Of a stretch of DNA of 64,000 bases, positions 45,988 to 54,230 are shown piece after piece. The position numbers and the translations under genes are program-made. Source of the stretch: Streptomyces griseochromogenes (lineage in GTDB: Bacteria; Actinomycetota; Actinomycetes; Streptomycetales; Streptomycetaceae); the NCBI RefSeq assembly GCF_001542625.1, contig NZ_CP016279.1:8618001-8682000 (forward strand), written 5' to 3'. The notes below the pieces were generated by a model. It ran no database searches and was not told the origin of the DNA. It saw only the letters and a list, made by a program, of their open reading frames with translations. Numbering within the stretch: position 1 is the first letter of the stretch; each line of letters starts with the position of its first letter.

Positions 45988-47340
45988 TCACTGATCCCGG
46001 TACATCTCCGCGACCAGGAATGCCAGGTCCAGCGACTGGCTGCGGTTCAGCCGAGGGTCACAGGCCGTCTCGTAGCGCTGGTGCAGGTCGTCGACGAAGA
46101 TCTCGTCGCCGCCGCCCACGCACTCGGTGACGTCGTCACCGGTGAGCTCGACATGGATGCCGCCCGGGTGGGTGCCCAGGCCCTTGTGGACCTCGAAGAA
46201 GCCCTTGACCTCGTCGAGCACGTCGTCGAAGCGGCGGGTCTTGTGCCCGGAGGCCGCCTCGAAGGTGTTGCCGTGCATCGGGTCGGTCACCCAGGCCACC
46301 GTCGCCCCGGACGCCGTGACCTTCTCGACCAGCTCCGGGAGCTTGTCGCGGATCTTGTCGGCGCCCATGCGGACGATGAAGGTCAGCCGGCCCGGCTCCC
46401 GCTCGGGGTCCAGGCGGTCGATGTACCGCAGCGCCTCCTCGGCCGTGGTGGTCGGGCCGAGCTTGATGCCGATCGGGTTGCTGATCCTGGACGCGAACTC
46501 GATGTGCGCCCCGTCCAGCTGCCGGGTGCGCTCACCGATCCACACCATGTGCCCGGAGACGTCGTACAGCTTGCCGGTGCGGGAGTCGACCCGGGTCAGG
46601 GCGGACTCGTAGTCCAGCAGCAGCGCCTCGTGCGAGGAGAAGAACTCGACGGTCTTGAACTCCTCCGGGTCGGTGCCGCAGGCCCGCATGAAGTTCAGCG
46701 CGTTGTCGATCTCCCGCGCGAGCTGCTCGTAGCGCTGCCCGGACGGGGACGACTTCACGAAGTCCTGGTTCCAGGCGTGCACCTGGCGCAGGTCGGCGTA
46801 GCCGCCGGTGGTGAAGGCGCGCACCAGGTTCAGCGTGGACGCCGAGGCGTGGTACATCCGCTTGAGCCGCTCCGGGTCCGGGATACGGCTGGCCTCGGTG
46901 AAGTCGAAGCCGTTGACGGAGTCGCCCCGGTACACCGGGAGCGTGACCCCGTCGCGGGTCTCCATCGGCTTGGAGCGCGGCTTGGAGTACTGCCCGGCGA
47001 TACGGCCCACCTTCACCACGGGCACGGAGGCCGCGTAGGTCAGGACGGCACCCATCTGGAGCAGCGTCTTGAGCTTGTTGCGGATGTGGTCGGCGGACAC
47101 GGCGTCGAAGGCCTCGGCGCAGTCGCCGCCCTGGAGGAGGAACGCCTCTCCCTTGGCGACGGCTGCCATCCGGGCGCGCAGCTGGTCGCACTCGCCCGCG
47201 AAGACGAGCGGCGGATACGACTCGAGGTCCGCGATCACTGCGCGCAGAGCCTCGACGTCGGGGTACTCGGGCTGCTGCGCCGCGGGCAGGTCTCGCCAGG
47301 TGTTGCCAGCGCTCGGGCTGGTCTTAGCGTTCACGGTCAC
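45988..47340 (-). CDS. Class II 3-deoxy-7-phosphoheptulonate (DAHP) synthase
   Basis: The first enzyme of the shikimate pathway, condensing phosphoenolpyruvate and erythrose 4-phosphate. The 450-residue protein is of the plant-like class II (AroAII) type: LVFAGECDQLRARMAAVAKGEAFLLQGGDCAEAF with the metal-site Cys, RIAGQYSKPRSKP, SSHEALLLDYE, and the C-terminal WVTDPMHGNTFEAASGHKTRRFDDVLDEV and GGIHVELTGDDVTEC motifs. It is divergent from the Trp-attenuated anthranilate synthase gene with 110 bases between them, pairing pathway entry with the Trp branch. Confidence 0.96.
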   Translation of the reverse strand: MTVNAKTSPSAGNTWRDLPAAQQPEYPDVEALRAVIADLESYPPLVFAGECDQLRARMAAVAKGEAFLLQGGDCAEAFDAVSADHIRNKLKTLLQMGAVLTYAASVPVVKVGRIAGQYSKPRSKPMETRDGVTLPVYRGDSVNGFDFTEASRIPDPERLKRMYHASASTLNLVRAFTTGGYADLRQVHAWNQDFVKSSPSGQRYEQLAREIDNALNFMRACGTDPEEFKTVEFFSSHEALLLDYESALTRVDSRTGKLYDVSGHMVWIGERTRQLDGAHIEFASRISNPIGIKLGPTTTAEEALRYIDRLDPEREPGRLTFIVRMGADKIRDKLPELVEKVTASGATVAWVTDPMHGNTFEAASGHKTRRFDDVLDEVKGFFEVHKGLGTHPGGIHVELTGDDVTECVGGGDEIFVDDLHQRYETACDPRLNRSQSLDLAFLVAEMYRDQ

Positions 47341-47437
47341 GACCTCAACATTACGGGGTGATGTCGTGCCTTCCCGCCCGTGCCCAGCAAATGAGACACC
47401 GCATACACAGTGCGGACATGCGGTCGCGGACGTGCGG

Positions 47438-47443
47438 TAGGGT
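47438..47443 (+). promoter_or_regulatory. -10 element of the trp leader
   Basis: TAGGGT stands 7 bases before the ATG of the leader peptide. Transcription starting at the usual distance would begin at or next to that ATG, so the leader would be leaderless. No clear -35 is visible. Confidence 0.5.
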
Positions 47444-47450
47444 GCGTCGC

Positions 47451-47507
47451 ATGTTCGCGCTTTCGACCCAGAACTGGTGGTGGACCGCTCATCCGGCGGC
47501 CCACTGA
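47451..47507 (+). CDS. trpL: Trp leader peptide
   Basis: An 18-codon frame encoding MFALSTQNWWWTAHPAAH, with three consecutive TGG tryptophan codons, sits 92 bases before the anthranilate synthase gene. A ribosome stalling on the Trp run when charged tRNA-Trp is scarce would change folding of the RNA that follows. Downstream come a 10-base palindrome CTTCGCGAAG (47524-47533) and an overlapping GC-rich terminator hairpin, the standard layout of transcription attenuation. Confidence 0.9.
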   Translation: MFALSTQNWWWTAHPAAH

Positions 47508-47528
47508 CTGCGCGTACGCAAGACTTCG

Positions 47529-47555
47529 CGAAGGCCGCCCGAGGGGCGGCCTTCG
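47529..47555 (+). terminator. Attenuator hairpin of the trp leader
   Basis: CGAAGGCCGCCC pairs perfectly with GGGCGGCCTTCG around a GAG loop. Its 5' arm overlaps the palindrome CTTCGCGAAG (47524-47533), which would serve as the competing structure. There is no U-tract. Confidence 0.8.
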
Positions 47556-47599
47556 GCGTATCCGGGGTCGTTCCTCTTCATCGAGATGGATCACGACCC

Positions 47600-49456
47600 A
47601 TGAACCTGCCGGACCTGCTGCACGACCCCCGCCCCTTCGCCCTGCTCCGCCGTCGCACCCCCGGCCGCGACGAGAACACCGTGGAGGTGTTCCTCGGGCC
47701 GGTCGCCGCGTACGAGCGGCTCGCCGAGCTGCCTGAGGAGGGCCTCGTCCTGGTCCCCTTCCGGCAGATCCGCGAGCGCGGCTTCGACGTCCGCGACGAC
47801 GGCACCCCGCTGCTCGTGCTGACGCCCGAGGAGTCCTGCGAGATCCCGCTCGCCGAGGCACTGCGCTCGCTTCCCGGGCACGAGGTGCGGGTCGAGGGCG
47901 GGGGCTTCGACGTCGGCGACGAGGAGTACGGCGAGATCGTCGGGCGGGTGCTGCGCGAGGAGATCGGCCGGGGCGAGGGGGCGAACTTCGTGATCCGGCG
48001 GACCTACGAGGGCGAGATCCCGGGCTTCGGCCGCGCCGACGCGCTGGCGCTGTTCCGGCGGCTGCTGGAGGGCGAGCGGGGCGCGTACTGGACGTTCGTC
48101 GTGCACACCGGGGACCGGACGCTGGTGGGTGCCAGTCCCGAGGTGCACGTCCGCATGTCCGGCGGGACCGTCGTCATGAACCCGATCAGCGGGACGTACC
48201 GCTATCCGGCCGGGGGGCCGACCCCGGAGCACCTGCTGGACTTCCTCGCCGACGGCAAGGAGATCGAGGAGCTCTCCATGGTCGTCGACGAGGAACTGAA
48301 GATGATGTGCACCGTCGGCGACATGGGCGGGGTGGTCGTCGGCCCGCGTCTGAAGGAGATGGCCCACCTCGCGCACACCGAGTACGAGCTGCGCGGGAAG
48401 TCCTCCCTGGACGTGCGGGAGGTGCTGAAGGAGACCATGTTCGCGGCGACGGTCACCGGGTCGCCGGTGCAGAACGCCTGCCGGGTGATCGAGCGGCACG
48501 AAGCCGGCGGCCGGGGCTACTACGCGGGCGCCCTGGCCCTGCTCGGGCGGGATTCCGGGGGCGCCCAGACCCTCGACTCCCCCATCCTGATCCGTACCGC
48601 CGACATCTCGGCCGACGGCCGGCTGCGCGTCCCGGTCGGCGCGACGCTGGTACGCGGCTCGGATGCGGCGGGCGAGGTGGCGGAGACCCACGCGAAGGCG
48701 GCGGGGATCCTCTCGGCCCTCGGGGTGGCGCCGTCCCGGCCGCGCGAGGAGCGGGCGCGGCCCCGGCTGGCCGACGACCCCCGGGTGCGGGCCGCGCTGG
48801 ACGGGCGCCGCGCGTCGCTGGCGCCGTTCTGGCTGCGGATGCAGGAGCGGTCGGCGGACCTGGAAGGGCATGCCCTGGTGGTCGACGGCGAGGACACCTT
48901 CACGGCGATGCTCGCGTATGTGCTGCGGTCGAGCGGGCTGGACGTCACCGTCCGGCGGTACGACGAGCCCGGGCTGCGGGAGGCCGTGCTCGCGCACGAG
49001 GGGCCGGTCGTCCTCGGTCCCGGCCCGGGTGACCCCGGTGACCTGGACGATCCCAAGATGCGCTTCCTGCGTGCCCTGACCGCGGAGGTGATCCGGGAGC
49101 ACCGCCACGGTGTCCTCGGGGTCTGCCTCGGGCACGAGCTGATCGCGGCGGAGCTGGGCCTGGAGATCGTACGGAAGGAAGTGCCGTACCAGGGCGCGCA
49201 GACGAAGATCGACCTGTTCGGCCGGGCGGAGACCGTCGGCTTCTACAACAGCTTCGTGGCGCGGTGCGACGAGGAGGCGGCGCGGGAGCTGGCCGCGCAC
49301 GGGGTCGAGGTGAGCCGGGCCGCGAACGGCGAGGTGCACGCGATCCGGGGCCCCGGGTTCTGCGGGGTGCAGTTCCACCCGGAGTCGGTGCTGAGCCTGA
49401 ACGGGGCCGCGGTCGTGCGGGAGCTGCTCGGTCAGCTGCGCCGCACGACCGTGTAG
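47600..49456 (+). CDS. Fused anthranilate synthase (TrpE-TrpG / PhzE-like)
   Basis: A two-domain 618-residue enzyme making anthranilate from chorismate and glutamine. The N-terminal chorismate-utilising domain (about 1-405) contains GASPEVHVRMSGGTVVMNPISGTYR, DEELKMMCTVGDMGG and the ETMFAATVTGSPVQNACRVI motif. The C-terminal class I glutamine amidotransferase domain (about 430-615) has the nucleophile in VLGVCLGHELIAAELG and FHPES with the catalytic His/Glu. The fused layout and the Trp leader in front mark it as a Trp-regulated enzyme. The related phenazine-type PhzE makes ADIC instead; the leader argues for Trp synthesis. Confidence 0.92.
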   Translation: MNLPDLLHDPRPFALLRRRTPGRDENTVEVFLGPVAAYERLAELPEEGLVLVPFRQIRERGFDVRDDGTPLLVLTPEESCEIPLAEALRSLPGHEVRVEGGGFDVGDEEYGEIVGRVLREEIGRGEGANFVIRRTYEGEIPGFGRADALALFRRLLEGERGAYWTFVVHTGDRTLVGASPEVHVRMSGGTVVMNPISGTYRYPAGGPTPEHLLDFLADGKEIEELSMVVDEELKMMCTVGDMGGVVVGPRLKEMAHLAHTEYELRGKSSLDVREVLKETMFAATVTGSPVQNACRVIERHEAGGRGYYAGALALLGRDSGGAQTLDSPILIRTADISADGRLRVPVGATLVRGSDAAGEVAETHAKAAGILSALGVAPSRPREERARPRLADDPRVRAALDGRRASLAPFWLRMQERSADLEGHALVVDGEDTFTAMLAYVLRSSGLDVTVRRYDEPGLREAVLAHEGPVVLGPGPGDPGDLDDPKMRFLRALTAEVIREHRHGVLGVCLGHELIAAELGLEIVRKEVPYQGAQTKIDLFGRAETVGFYNSFVARCDEEAARELAAHGVEVSRAANGEVHAIRGPGFCGVQFHPESVLSLNGAAVVRELLGQLRRTTV

Positions 49457-49473
49457 CCGTCCGGGGGCCGCCG

Positions 49474-50502
49474 TCAGCCGAAGAACACCCCGACCTCTTC
49501 GTACAGCTTCGGGTCCACGGTCTTCAGCCTGGCCGTGGCGTCGGCGATCGGGACGCGGACGATGTCGGTGCCGCGCAGGGCGACCATCTTGCCGAAGTCC
49601 CGGTCCCGGACGCAGTCGATGGCGTGCAGGCCGAAGCGGGTGGCGAGCCAGCGGTCGAAGGCGCTCGGGGTACCGCCGCGCTGGATGTGCCCGAGGACGG
49701 TGGTACGGGCCTCCTTGCCGGTGCGCCTCTCGATCTCCTTGGCCAGCCACTCGCCGACCCCGGACAGCCTGACGTGCCCGAAGGAGTCGAGCGACCCGTC
49801 CTTGAGGACCATGTCGCCGTCCTTCGGCATGGCGCCCTCGGCGATGACGACGATCGGGGCGTACGACGCCTTGAAGCGGGAGGTGATCCAGGCGCACACC
49901 TGGTCGAGGTCGAAGCGCTGTTCGGGGATGAGGATGACGTTGGCGCCGCCGGCGAGGCCGGAGTGGAGGGCGATCCAGCCGGCGTGGCGGCCCATCACCT
50001 CGCAGACGAGGACCCGCATATGGGACTCGGCGGTGGTGTGCAGCCGGTCGATGGCCTCGGTGGCGATGCCCACGGCGGTGTCGAAGCCGAAGGTGTAGTC
50101 GGTGGCGGACAGGTCGTTGTCGATGGTCTTGGGCACGCCGACGCAGGGGACGCCGTACTCGTCGGACAGCCGCGCGGCCACGCCCAGGGTGTCCTCGCCG
50201 CCGATCGCGACGAGGGCCTCGATCTCCAGCTTGGCCAGGTTGTCCTTGATACGGCGGATGCCGTTCTCCTGCTTGAGGGGGTTGGTGCGCGAGGAACCGA
50301 GGATGGTGCCGCCGCGGGGCAGGATGCCGCGCACGGCGGGGATGTCGAGGCGGACGGTGTCGCCTTCGAGAGGTCCGCGCCAGCCGTCCCGGAAGCCTAC
50401 GAAGTCATATCCGTACTCCTGCACGCCCTTGCGGACGATGCCCCGGATGACGGCGTTGAGCCCGGGGCAGTCGCCGCCTCCGGTCAGTACTCCGACCCGC
50501 AT
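49474..50502 (-). CDS. pfkA: 6-phosphofructokinase with pyrophosphate-type signature
   Basis: A 342-residue phosphofructokinase phosphorylating fructose 6-phosphate in glycolysis. The N-terminal phosphate loop is LTGGGDCPGLNAVIRG, the catalytic motif is PKTIDND with Asp128, and GRHAGWIAL and LGHIQRGGTPSAFDR bind the sugar phosphates. The phosphoryl-donor motif reads GGEDTLG with Asp104 where ATP-dependent enzymes have Gly, and Lys125 precedes TIDND. Both features are those of pyrophosphate-dependent PFKs such as the Amycolatopsis enzyme. A Crp-like site is upstream. Donor specificity must be tested; the sequence favours pyrophosphate. Confidence 0.92.
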   Translation of the reverse strand: MRVGVLTGGGDCPGLNAVIRGIVRKGVQEYGYDFVGFRDGWRGPLEGDTVRLDIPAVRGILPRGGTILGSSRTNPLKQENGIRRIKDNLAKLEIEALVAIGGEDTLGVAARLSDEYGVPCVGVPKTIDNDLSATDYTFGFDTAVGIATEAIDRLHTTAESHMRVLVCEVMGRHAGWIALHSGLAGGANVILIPEQRFDLDQVCAWITSRFKASYAPIVVIAEGAMPKDGDMVLKDGSLDSFGHVRLSGVGEWLAKEIERRTGKEARTTVLGHIQRGGTPSAFDRWLATRFGLHAIDCVRDRDFGKMVALRGTDIVRVPIADATARLKTVDPKLYEEVGVFFG

Positions 50503-50549
50503 GGAAATGTCCCTTCGCCGCGGTTGCCTGACGCTCAGTCACGGTAATG

Positions 50550-50563
50550 GTGACTCGCGTCAC
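50550..50563. promoter_or_regulatory. Candidate Crp site upstream of pfkA
   Basis: GTGACTCGCGTCAC is an inverted repeat that fits the Streptomyces Crp consensus GTG-N6-GNCAC exactly. It begins 48 bases before the pfkA start on the minus strand. A neighbouring, overlapping repeat AGTCAC-N7-GTGACT (50537-50555) extends the dyad. Confidence 0.5.
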
Positions 50564-50625
50564 ACAGCGAGAGGCGGGAAGGGTGATTCCGGTGAATTGT
50601 CAGGAGGCGGCTTGACCAGGCGGTT

Positions 50626-51303
50626 TCACGCCTCGTCGAGCCCGCGCTCGATCGCGTACCGCACCAGCTCCACCCTGTTGTGCAGCTGGAGCTTGCCGAG
50701 GGTGTTCTGGACGTGGTTCTGGACGGTGCGGTGGGAGATGACGAGGCGTTCGGCGATCTGCTTGTAGCTCAGGCCCTTGGCGACGAGCCGCAGCACCTCC
50801 GTCTCCCGCTCGGTCAGCCGGGGCGCCCCCGGCTCGTCCGCGTCGGAGGCGGGCGCGGGCTCGGAGGCCAGGCGCCGGTACTCGCCGAGGACCAGGCCGG
50901 CCAGGCCCGGTGTGAACACAGGGTCGCCGACGGCGGTGCGGCGCACCGCGTCCAGCAGTTCCTCGGTCGACGCCGACTTCAGCAGATAGCCGGTGGCGCC
51001 GGACTTCACCGCCTCCAGGACGTCGGCGTGCTCACCGCTCGCGGACAGGACCAGGACGCGCAGGGCGGCGTTGTGGGCGACCAGTTCCTTGCACACCTGG
51101 ACGCCGGGCTTGGCGGGCAGGTTGAGGTCCAGGACGAGGACGTCGGGGGCGGCGGCCTTGGCGCGGCGGACCGCCTGCTCGCCGTCGCCGGCGGTGGCGA
51201 CCACCTCGAAGCCGGACTCGGCCAGGTCCCGGGCGACCGCGTCGCGCCACATGGGGTGGTCGTCGACCACCATGACCTTGATCGCGTCCTGTCGCTCGCT
51301 CAT
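50626..51303 (-). CDS. macR: MacR, NarL/LuxR-family response regulator
   Basis: A 225-residue response regulator. The receiver domain has the acidic pair Asp14-Asp15, phosphorylation site Asp59 in LVLDLNLPAKPG and conserved VLSASGE and TGYLLKSASTEEL motifs. The C-terminal LuxR-type helix-turn-helix (about 158-215) is LTERETEVLRLVAKGLSYKQIAERLVISHRTVQNHVQNTLGKL. The start ATG overlaps the kinase stop (ATGA) and has GGCGGAGAAG before it. Sequence and the neighbourhood with pfkA match the S. coelicolor MacRS system (SCO2120/SCO2121), which controls membrane protein genes and morphogenesis. Confidence 0.88.
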   Translation of the reverse strand: MSERQDAIKVMVVDDHPMWRDAVARDLAESGFEVVATAGDGEQAVRRAKAAAPDVLVLDLNLPAKPGVQVCKELVAHNAALRVLVLSASGEHADVLEAVKSGATGYLLKSASTEELLDAVRRTAVGDPVFTPGLAGLVLGEYRRLASEPAPASDADEPGAPRLTERETEVLRLVAKGLSYKQIAERLVISHRTVQNHVQNTLGKLQLHNRVELVRYAIERGLDEA

Positions 51304-52514
51304 CGCTTCTCCGCCTTGTCCCACGAGACCTTCGGTACCTTCAGTTCGACCTCCGTGCCCTGCCCGGGGACGGAGATCAGCTCGGCGCTGCCGCCCAGGT
51401 CGCGCAGGCGTCCCCGGATCGAGAGGGCCACGCCGAGCCGGCCCTCGCCCTCCGCCTGGGCGAGCCTGCCCTCGGCGATGCCGGGGCCGTCGTCCCGGAC
51501 GGTGACCACGATCTCCTCGGGCTCGTCCTCGACCAGGATCCAGGCCCGGGCCTCCGGGCCCGCGTGCCGGCGCACATTGTCCAGGGCGGCCCCGACCGCC
51601 GCGGCCAGCTCCCGGGCCGCCTCGGGCGGCAGCGGCACCGGGGCGCCGGGCTCGGCGAGGCTGACCCGGGCGCCCGCGTAGGGGGCCAGCAGGGAGCGCA
51701 GGTCCACGGGGCCGTCGTCGTCAGGTTCCTCGACCGTGCGGACGACGGCGCCGGCGGCCGTGTCCTCCGAGACCCGGGAGACGGGCAGCAGACCGCCGGA
51801 GACCAGCGTGCGCAGCGCCACCTCCTGCTCGCCCGCCATGCGCCCCAGCTCGGCCGCCTCGCCGCCGATGACCGCGCCGCGCCGCTGCACCATCGCCAGC
51901 ACCTGGAGCACGCTGTCGTGGATGTCCCGGGCCAGCCGCTCCCGCTCCCGGGTCGCCGCCTCGATCTCCAGGGCGCGGGCGAGGGTGCGTTCCGAGGCGC
52001 GGGCGACCTCCACGACATAGCCGATGGCCACGGAGGCGATCCAGACCAGCAGGACGGCGTGCACCGTGTCCCGGCTCGGCGCGCCCCGCTGGACGATGTT
52101 GGCGACGGCGACCGGCGTCGAGGCGAACGCCGCCCAGCGCCAGCCGCCCTTGATCGCGAAGGCGAGGACCGCGCCGGCCGTCCATATCGACGGCAGCGTC
52201 GGACCGCCCGCCACGATGCGCGCGTGGGAGGCGGCGACCGGCGTGAGGAGGATGCCGGTGAGCGCGAGGGTCAGGTCGACGGCGAGGAAGCGCCGGGTGC
52301 AGTGTGCGGCGCTCATGACCTTGGGCAGGGTGGCCAGGGTCCAGACGAAGAGGACCGCGTAGTAGCCGATGGCGACCCAGGGGCGTACGAACATGTCGTA
52401 CGCGGAGACGAACAGGCCGATCGCGTACAGCATCGTCAGCACGCGGTACCCGGCGAGCGCACGCCACAGGGGCAGCTCGACCGACATCCTCATGACCCGC
52501 TCACGCTTGGGCAT
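51300..52514 (-). CDS. macS: MacS, sensor histidine kinase
   Basis: A 404-residue membrane histidine kinase of the NarL-partner (HisKA_3) class. The N-terminal half has about five or six transmembrane segments (residues 20-170) with no large external sensor domain. The dimerisation/phosphoacceptor motif is RERERLARDIHDSVLQVLAM with His199. The C-terminal HATPase_c domain has the N-box AAVGAALDNVRRHAG and the G-boxes VRDDGPGIAEGRL and GRLGVALSIRGRL. It is translationally coupled to macR by a four-base overlap. The signal is unknown; the membrane-embedded input suggests envelope stress. Confidence 0.88.
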   Translation of the reverse strand: MPKRERVMRMSVELPLWRALAGYRVLTMLYAIGLFVSAYDMFVRPWVAIGYYAVLFVWTLATLPKVMSAAHCTRRFLAVDLTLALTGILLTPVAASHARIVAGGPTLPSIWTAGAVLAFAIKGGWRWAAFASTPVAVANIVQRGAPSRDTVHAVLLVWIASVAIGYVVEVARASERTLARALEIEAATRERERLARDIHDSVLQVLAMVQRRGAVIGGEAAELGRMAGEQEVALRTLVSGGLLPVSRVSEDTAAGAVVRTVEEPDDDGPVDLRSLLAPYAGARVSLAEPGAPVPLPPEAARELAAAVGAALDNVRRHAGPEARAWILVEDEPEEIVVTVRDDGPGIAEGRLAQAEGEGRLGVALSIRGRLRDLGGSAELISVPGQGTEVELKVPKVSWDKAEKR

Positions 52515-52567
52515 GGCCCCCCGATCCCCCGGTTCCCCCGCTAGCCCTCGGCCTGCTTCTTCTCCGC

Positions 52568-53305
52568 CTATTCCGCCTTGTCCGCCTTCTCGGCCTTCTC
52601 GGCTTCCTTCGCCGCCTTCGCCGCCTCCGCGATCTGCCGCTTGGCGGCGGTCGCGTACACGTCGACGTACTCCTGGCCGGAGAGCTTCATGATCTCGTAC
52701 ATGACCTCGTCGGTCACCGCGCGCAGCACGAACCGGTCGTGCTCCATGCCGTGGTAGCGGCTGAAGTCCAGCGGCTTGCCGATCCGGATGCCCGGGCGCA
52801 TCAGTTTCGGCACGACCTTGCCGGGCGGCTGGATCTTCTCGGTGTCGATCATCGCCACGGGGATGACCGGAGCGCCGGTGGCGAGCGCCACACGTGCGAG
52901 GCCGCCCGGCTTGCCCCGGTACAGGCGGCCGTCGGGCGAGCGGGTGCCCTCGGGGTAGATCCCGAACAGCTCGCCGCGCTCCAGCACCTCTATGCCGCTC
53001 TTGATCGCCGCCTCGCCCGCGCCGCGCGCCCCGGAGCGGTCCACCGGGAGCTGTCCGACACCCTTGAAGAAGGCCGCGGTGAGGCGGCCCTTGACGCCGG
53101 GGGTGGTGAAGTACTCGGCCTTCGCGATGAAGGTGACCTTGCGGTCGAGGACCGCGGGCAGGAAGAACGAGTCCGAGAAGGACAGGTGATTGCTCGCCAG
53201 GATCGCGGCGCCTTCGGCCGGAATGTTCTCCAGGCCCTCCACCCAGGGTCTGAACGCGACCTTGAGCGGCCCTCCGATCGCGACCTTCATCGTGCCGTAC
53301 AACAC
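52568..53305 (-). CDS. 1-acyl-glycerol-3-phosphate acyltransferase-like protein (PlsC family)
   Basis: A membrane-associated phospholipid acyltransferase family member. The 245-residue protein has the catalytic HX4D motif NHLSFSD (His40, Asp45) and the glycerol-phosphate-binding YPEGTRSPDG motif, then PVIPVAMIDTEKI and an Ala/Lys/Glu-rich C-terminal tail. The GTG at 53305 has GGAGG eight bases before it. After the TAG stop the frame continues for eight Lys/Glu-type codons to a second TAG at 52541, suggesting a recent nonsense change in a non-essential tail. It lies upstream of macS on the same strand. Confidence 0.9.
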   Translation of the reverse strand: MLYGTMKVAIGGPLKVAFRPWVEGLENIPAEGAAILASNHLSFSDSFFLPAVLDRKVTFIAKAEYFTTPGVKGRLTAAFFKGVGQLPVDRSGARGAGEAAIKSGIEVLERGELFGIYPEGTRSPDGRLYRGKPGGLARVALATGAPVIPVAMIDTEKIQPPGKVVPKLMRPGIRIGKPLDFSRYHGMEHDRFVLRAVTDEVMYEIMKLSGQEYVDVYATAAKRQIAEAAKAAKEAEKAEKADKAE

Positions 53306-53450
53306 CCGCGTGCCTCCTGTTTCCGTCGATCAGACCTTAACCCGGACCGCCGTCAATGACCCCGACGACCCTGGTCGGTGTCAGTGCGGTCGCGTACGGT
53401 GAAGCACATCCGCCCGTTCTGCACGCATCTCAGGAACAGGAGCCCAGAAG

Positions 53451-54230
53451 GTGCCGGTTCTTCCCGGAGCCGAGCCGTACCGCCACGAGGGCGGGGAGGT
53501 GGGAATCCTCCTCTGTCACGGCTTCACCGGCTCGCCCCAGTCGCTGCGCCCCTGGGCGCAGCACCACGCGGCACACGGTCTGACCGTGTCCCTGCCCCTG
53601 CTGCCCGGGCACGGCACGCGCTGGGAGGACTTGCAGGTCACGGGCTGGCAGGACTGGTACGCGCAGGTGGACCGCGAGCTGCGGCTGCTGGGCGACCGCT
53701 GCTCCCGGGTCTTCGTCGGGGGCCTGTCGATGGGCGGAGCACTGGCCCTGCGGCTGGCGGCCGAGGAGGGCGAGCGGATCGCCGGGGTGGTCCTCGTCAA
53801 CCCGGCGAACCGGGTGCACGGCCTGTCGGCGTACGCCCTTCCGGTGGCCCGGCACCTCGTGCGGACGACGAAGGGCATCGCCAGCGACATCGCCAAGGGC
53901 GGCCCGGCCGAGCTGGGTTACGACCGGGTGCCGCTGCACACGGCGCACTCCCTGCGGGTGTTCCTGCGCCGGCTGGACGGCAGGCTGCCCCAGGTCACCC
54001 AGCCGTTGCTGCTGCTGCGCAGCGTCCAGGACCATGTGGTCCCGGCGGCCGACTCGGCCCGCGTGCTGAGCCGGGTGTCGTCGACGGACGTAACGGAGAT
54101 CGTGCTGGAACAGAGCTACCACGTGGCGACGTTGGACCACGATGCGGACCGGATCTTCGAGGAGAGCCTCGCCTTCATCGGCCGGCTCGCACCCAGTGTC
54201 GGCAAGGAAGGGACGGCCGCAGTTGGCTGA
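53451..54230 (+). CDS. Alpha/beta hydrolase, monoacylglycerol lipase/carboxylesterase type
   Basis: A 259-residue serine hydrolase resembling thermostable Est30/monoglyceride lipases. The oxyanion motif is LCHGFTGSP and the nucleophile elbow is GLSMGG with Ser93. The acid lies in SVQDHVVPA, and the catalytic His is in SYHVATLDHDAD. No signal peptide is present, so it acts inside the cell. The start is GTG preceded by CAGGAGCCC. Its stop lies a few bases into the next gene, which starts at a TTG at 54223. Confidence 0.9.
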   Translation: MPVLPGAEPYRHEGGEVGILLCHGFTGSPQSLRPWAQHHAAHGLTVSLPLLPGHGTRWEDLQVTGWQDWYAQVDRELRLLGDRCSRVFVGGLSMGGALALRLAAEEGERIAGVVLVNPANRVHGLSAYALPVARHLVRTTKGIASDIAKGGPAELGYDRVPLHTAHSLRVFLRRLDGRLPQVTQPLLLLRSVQDHVVPAADSARVLSRVSSTDVTEIVLEQSYHVATLDHDADRIFEESLAFIGRLAPSVGKEGTAAVG

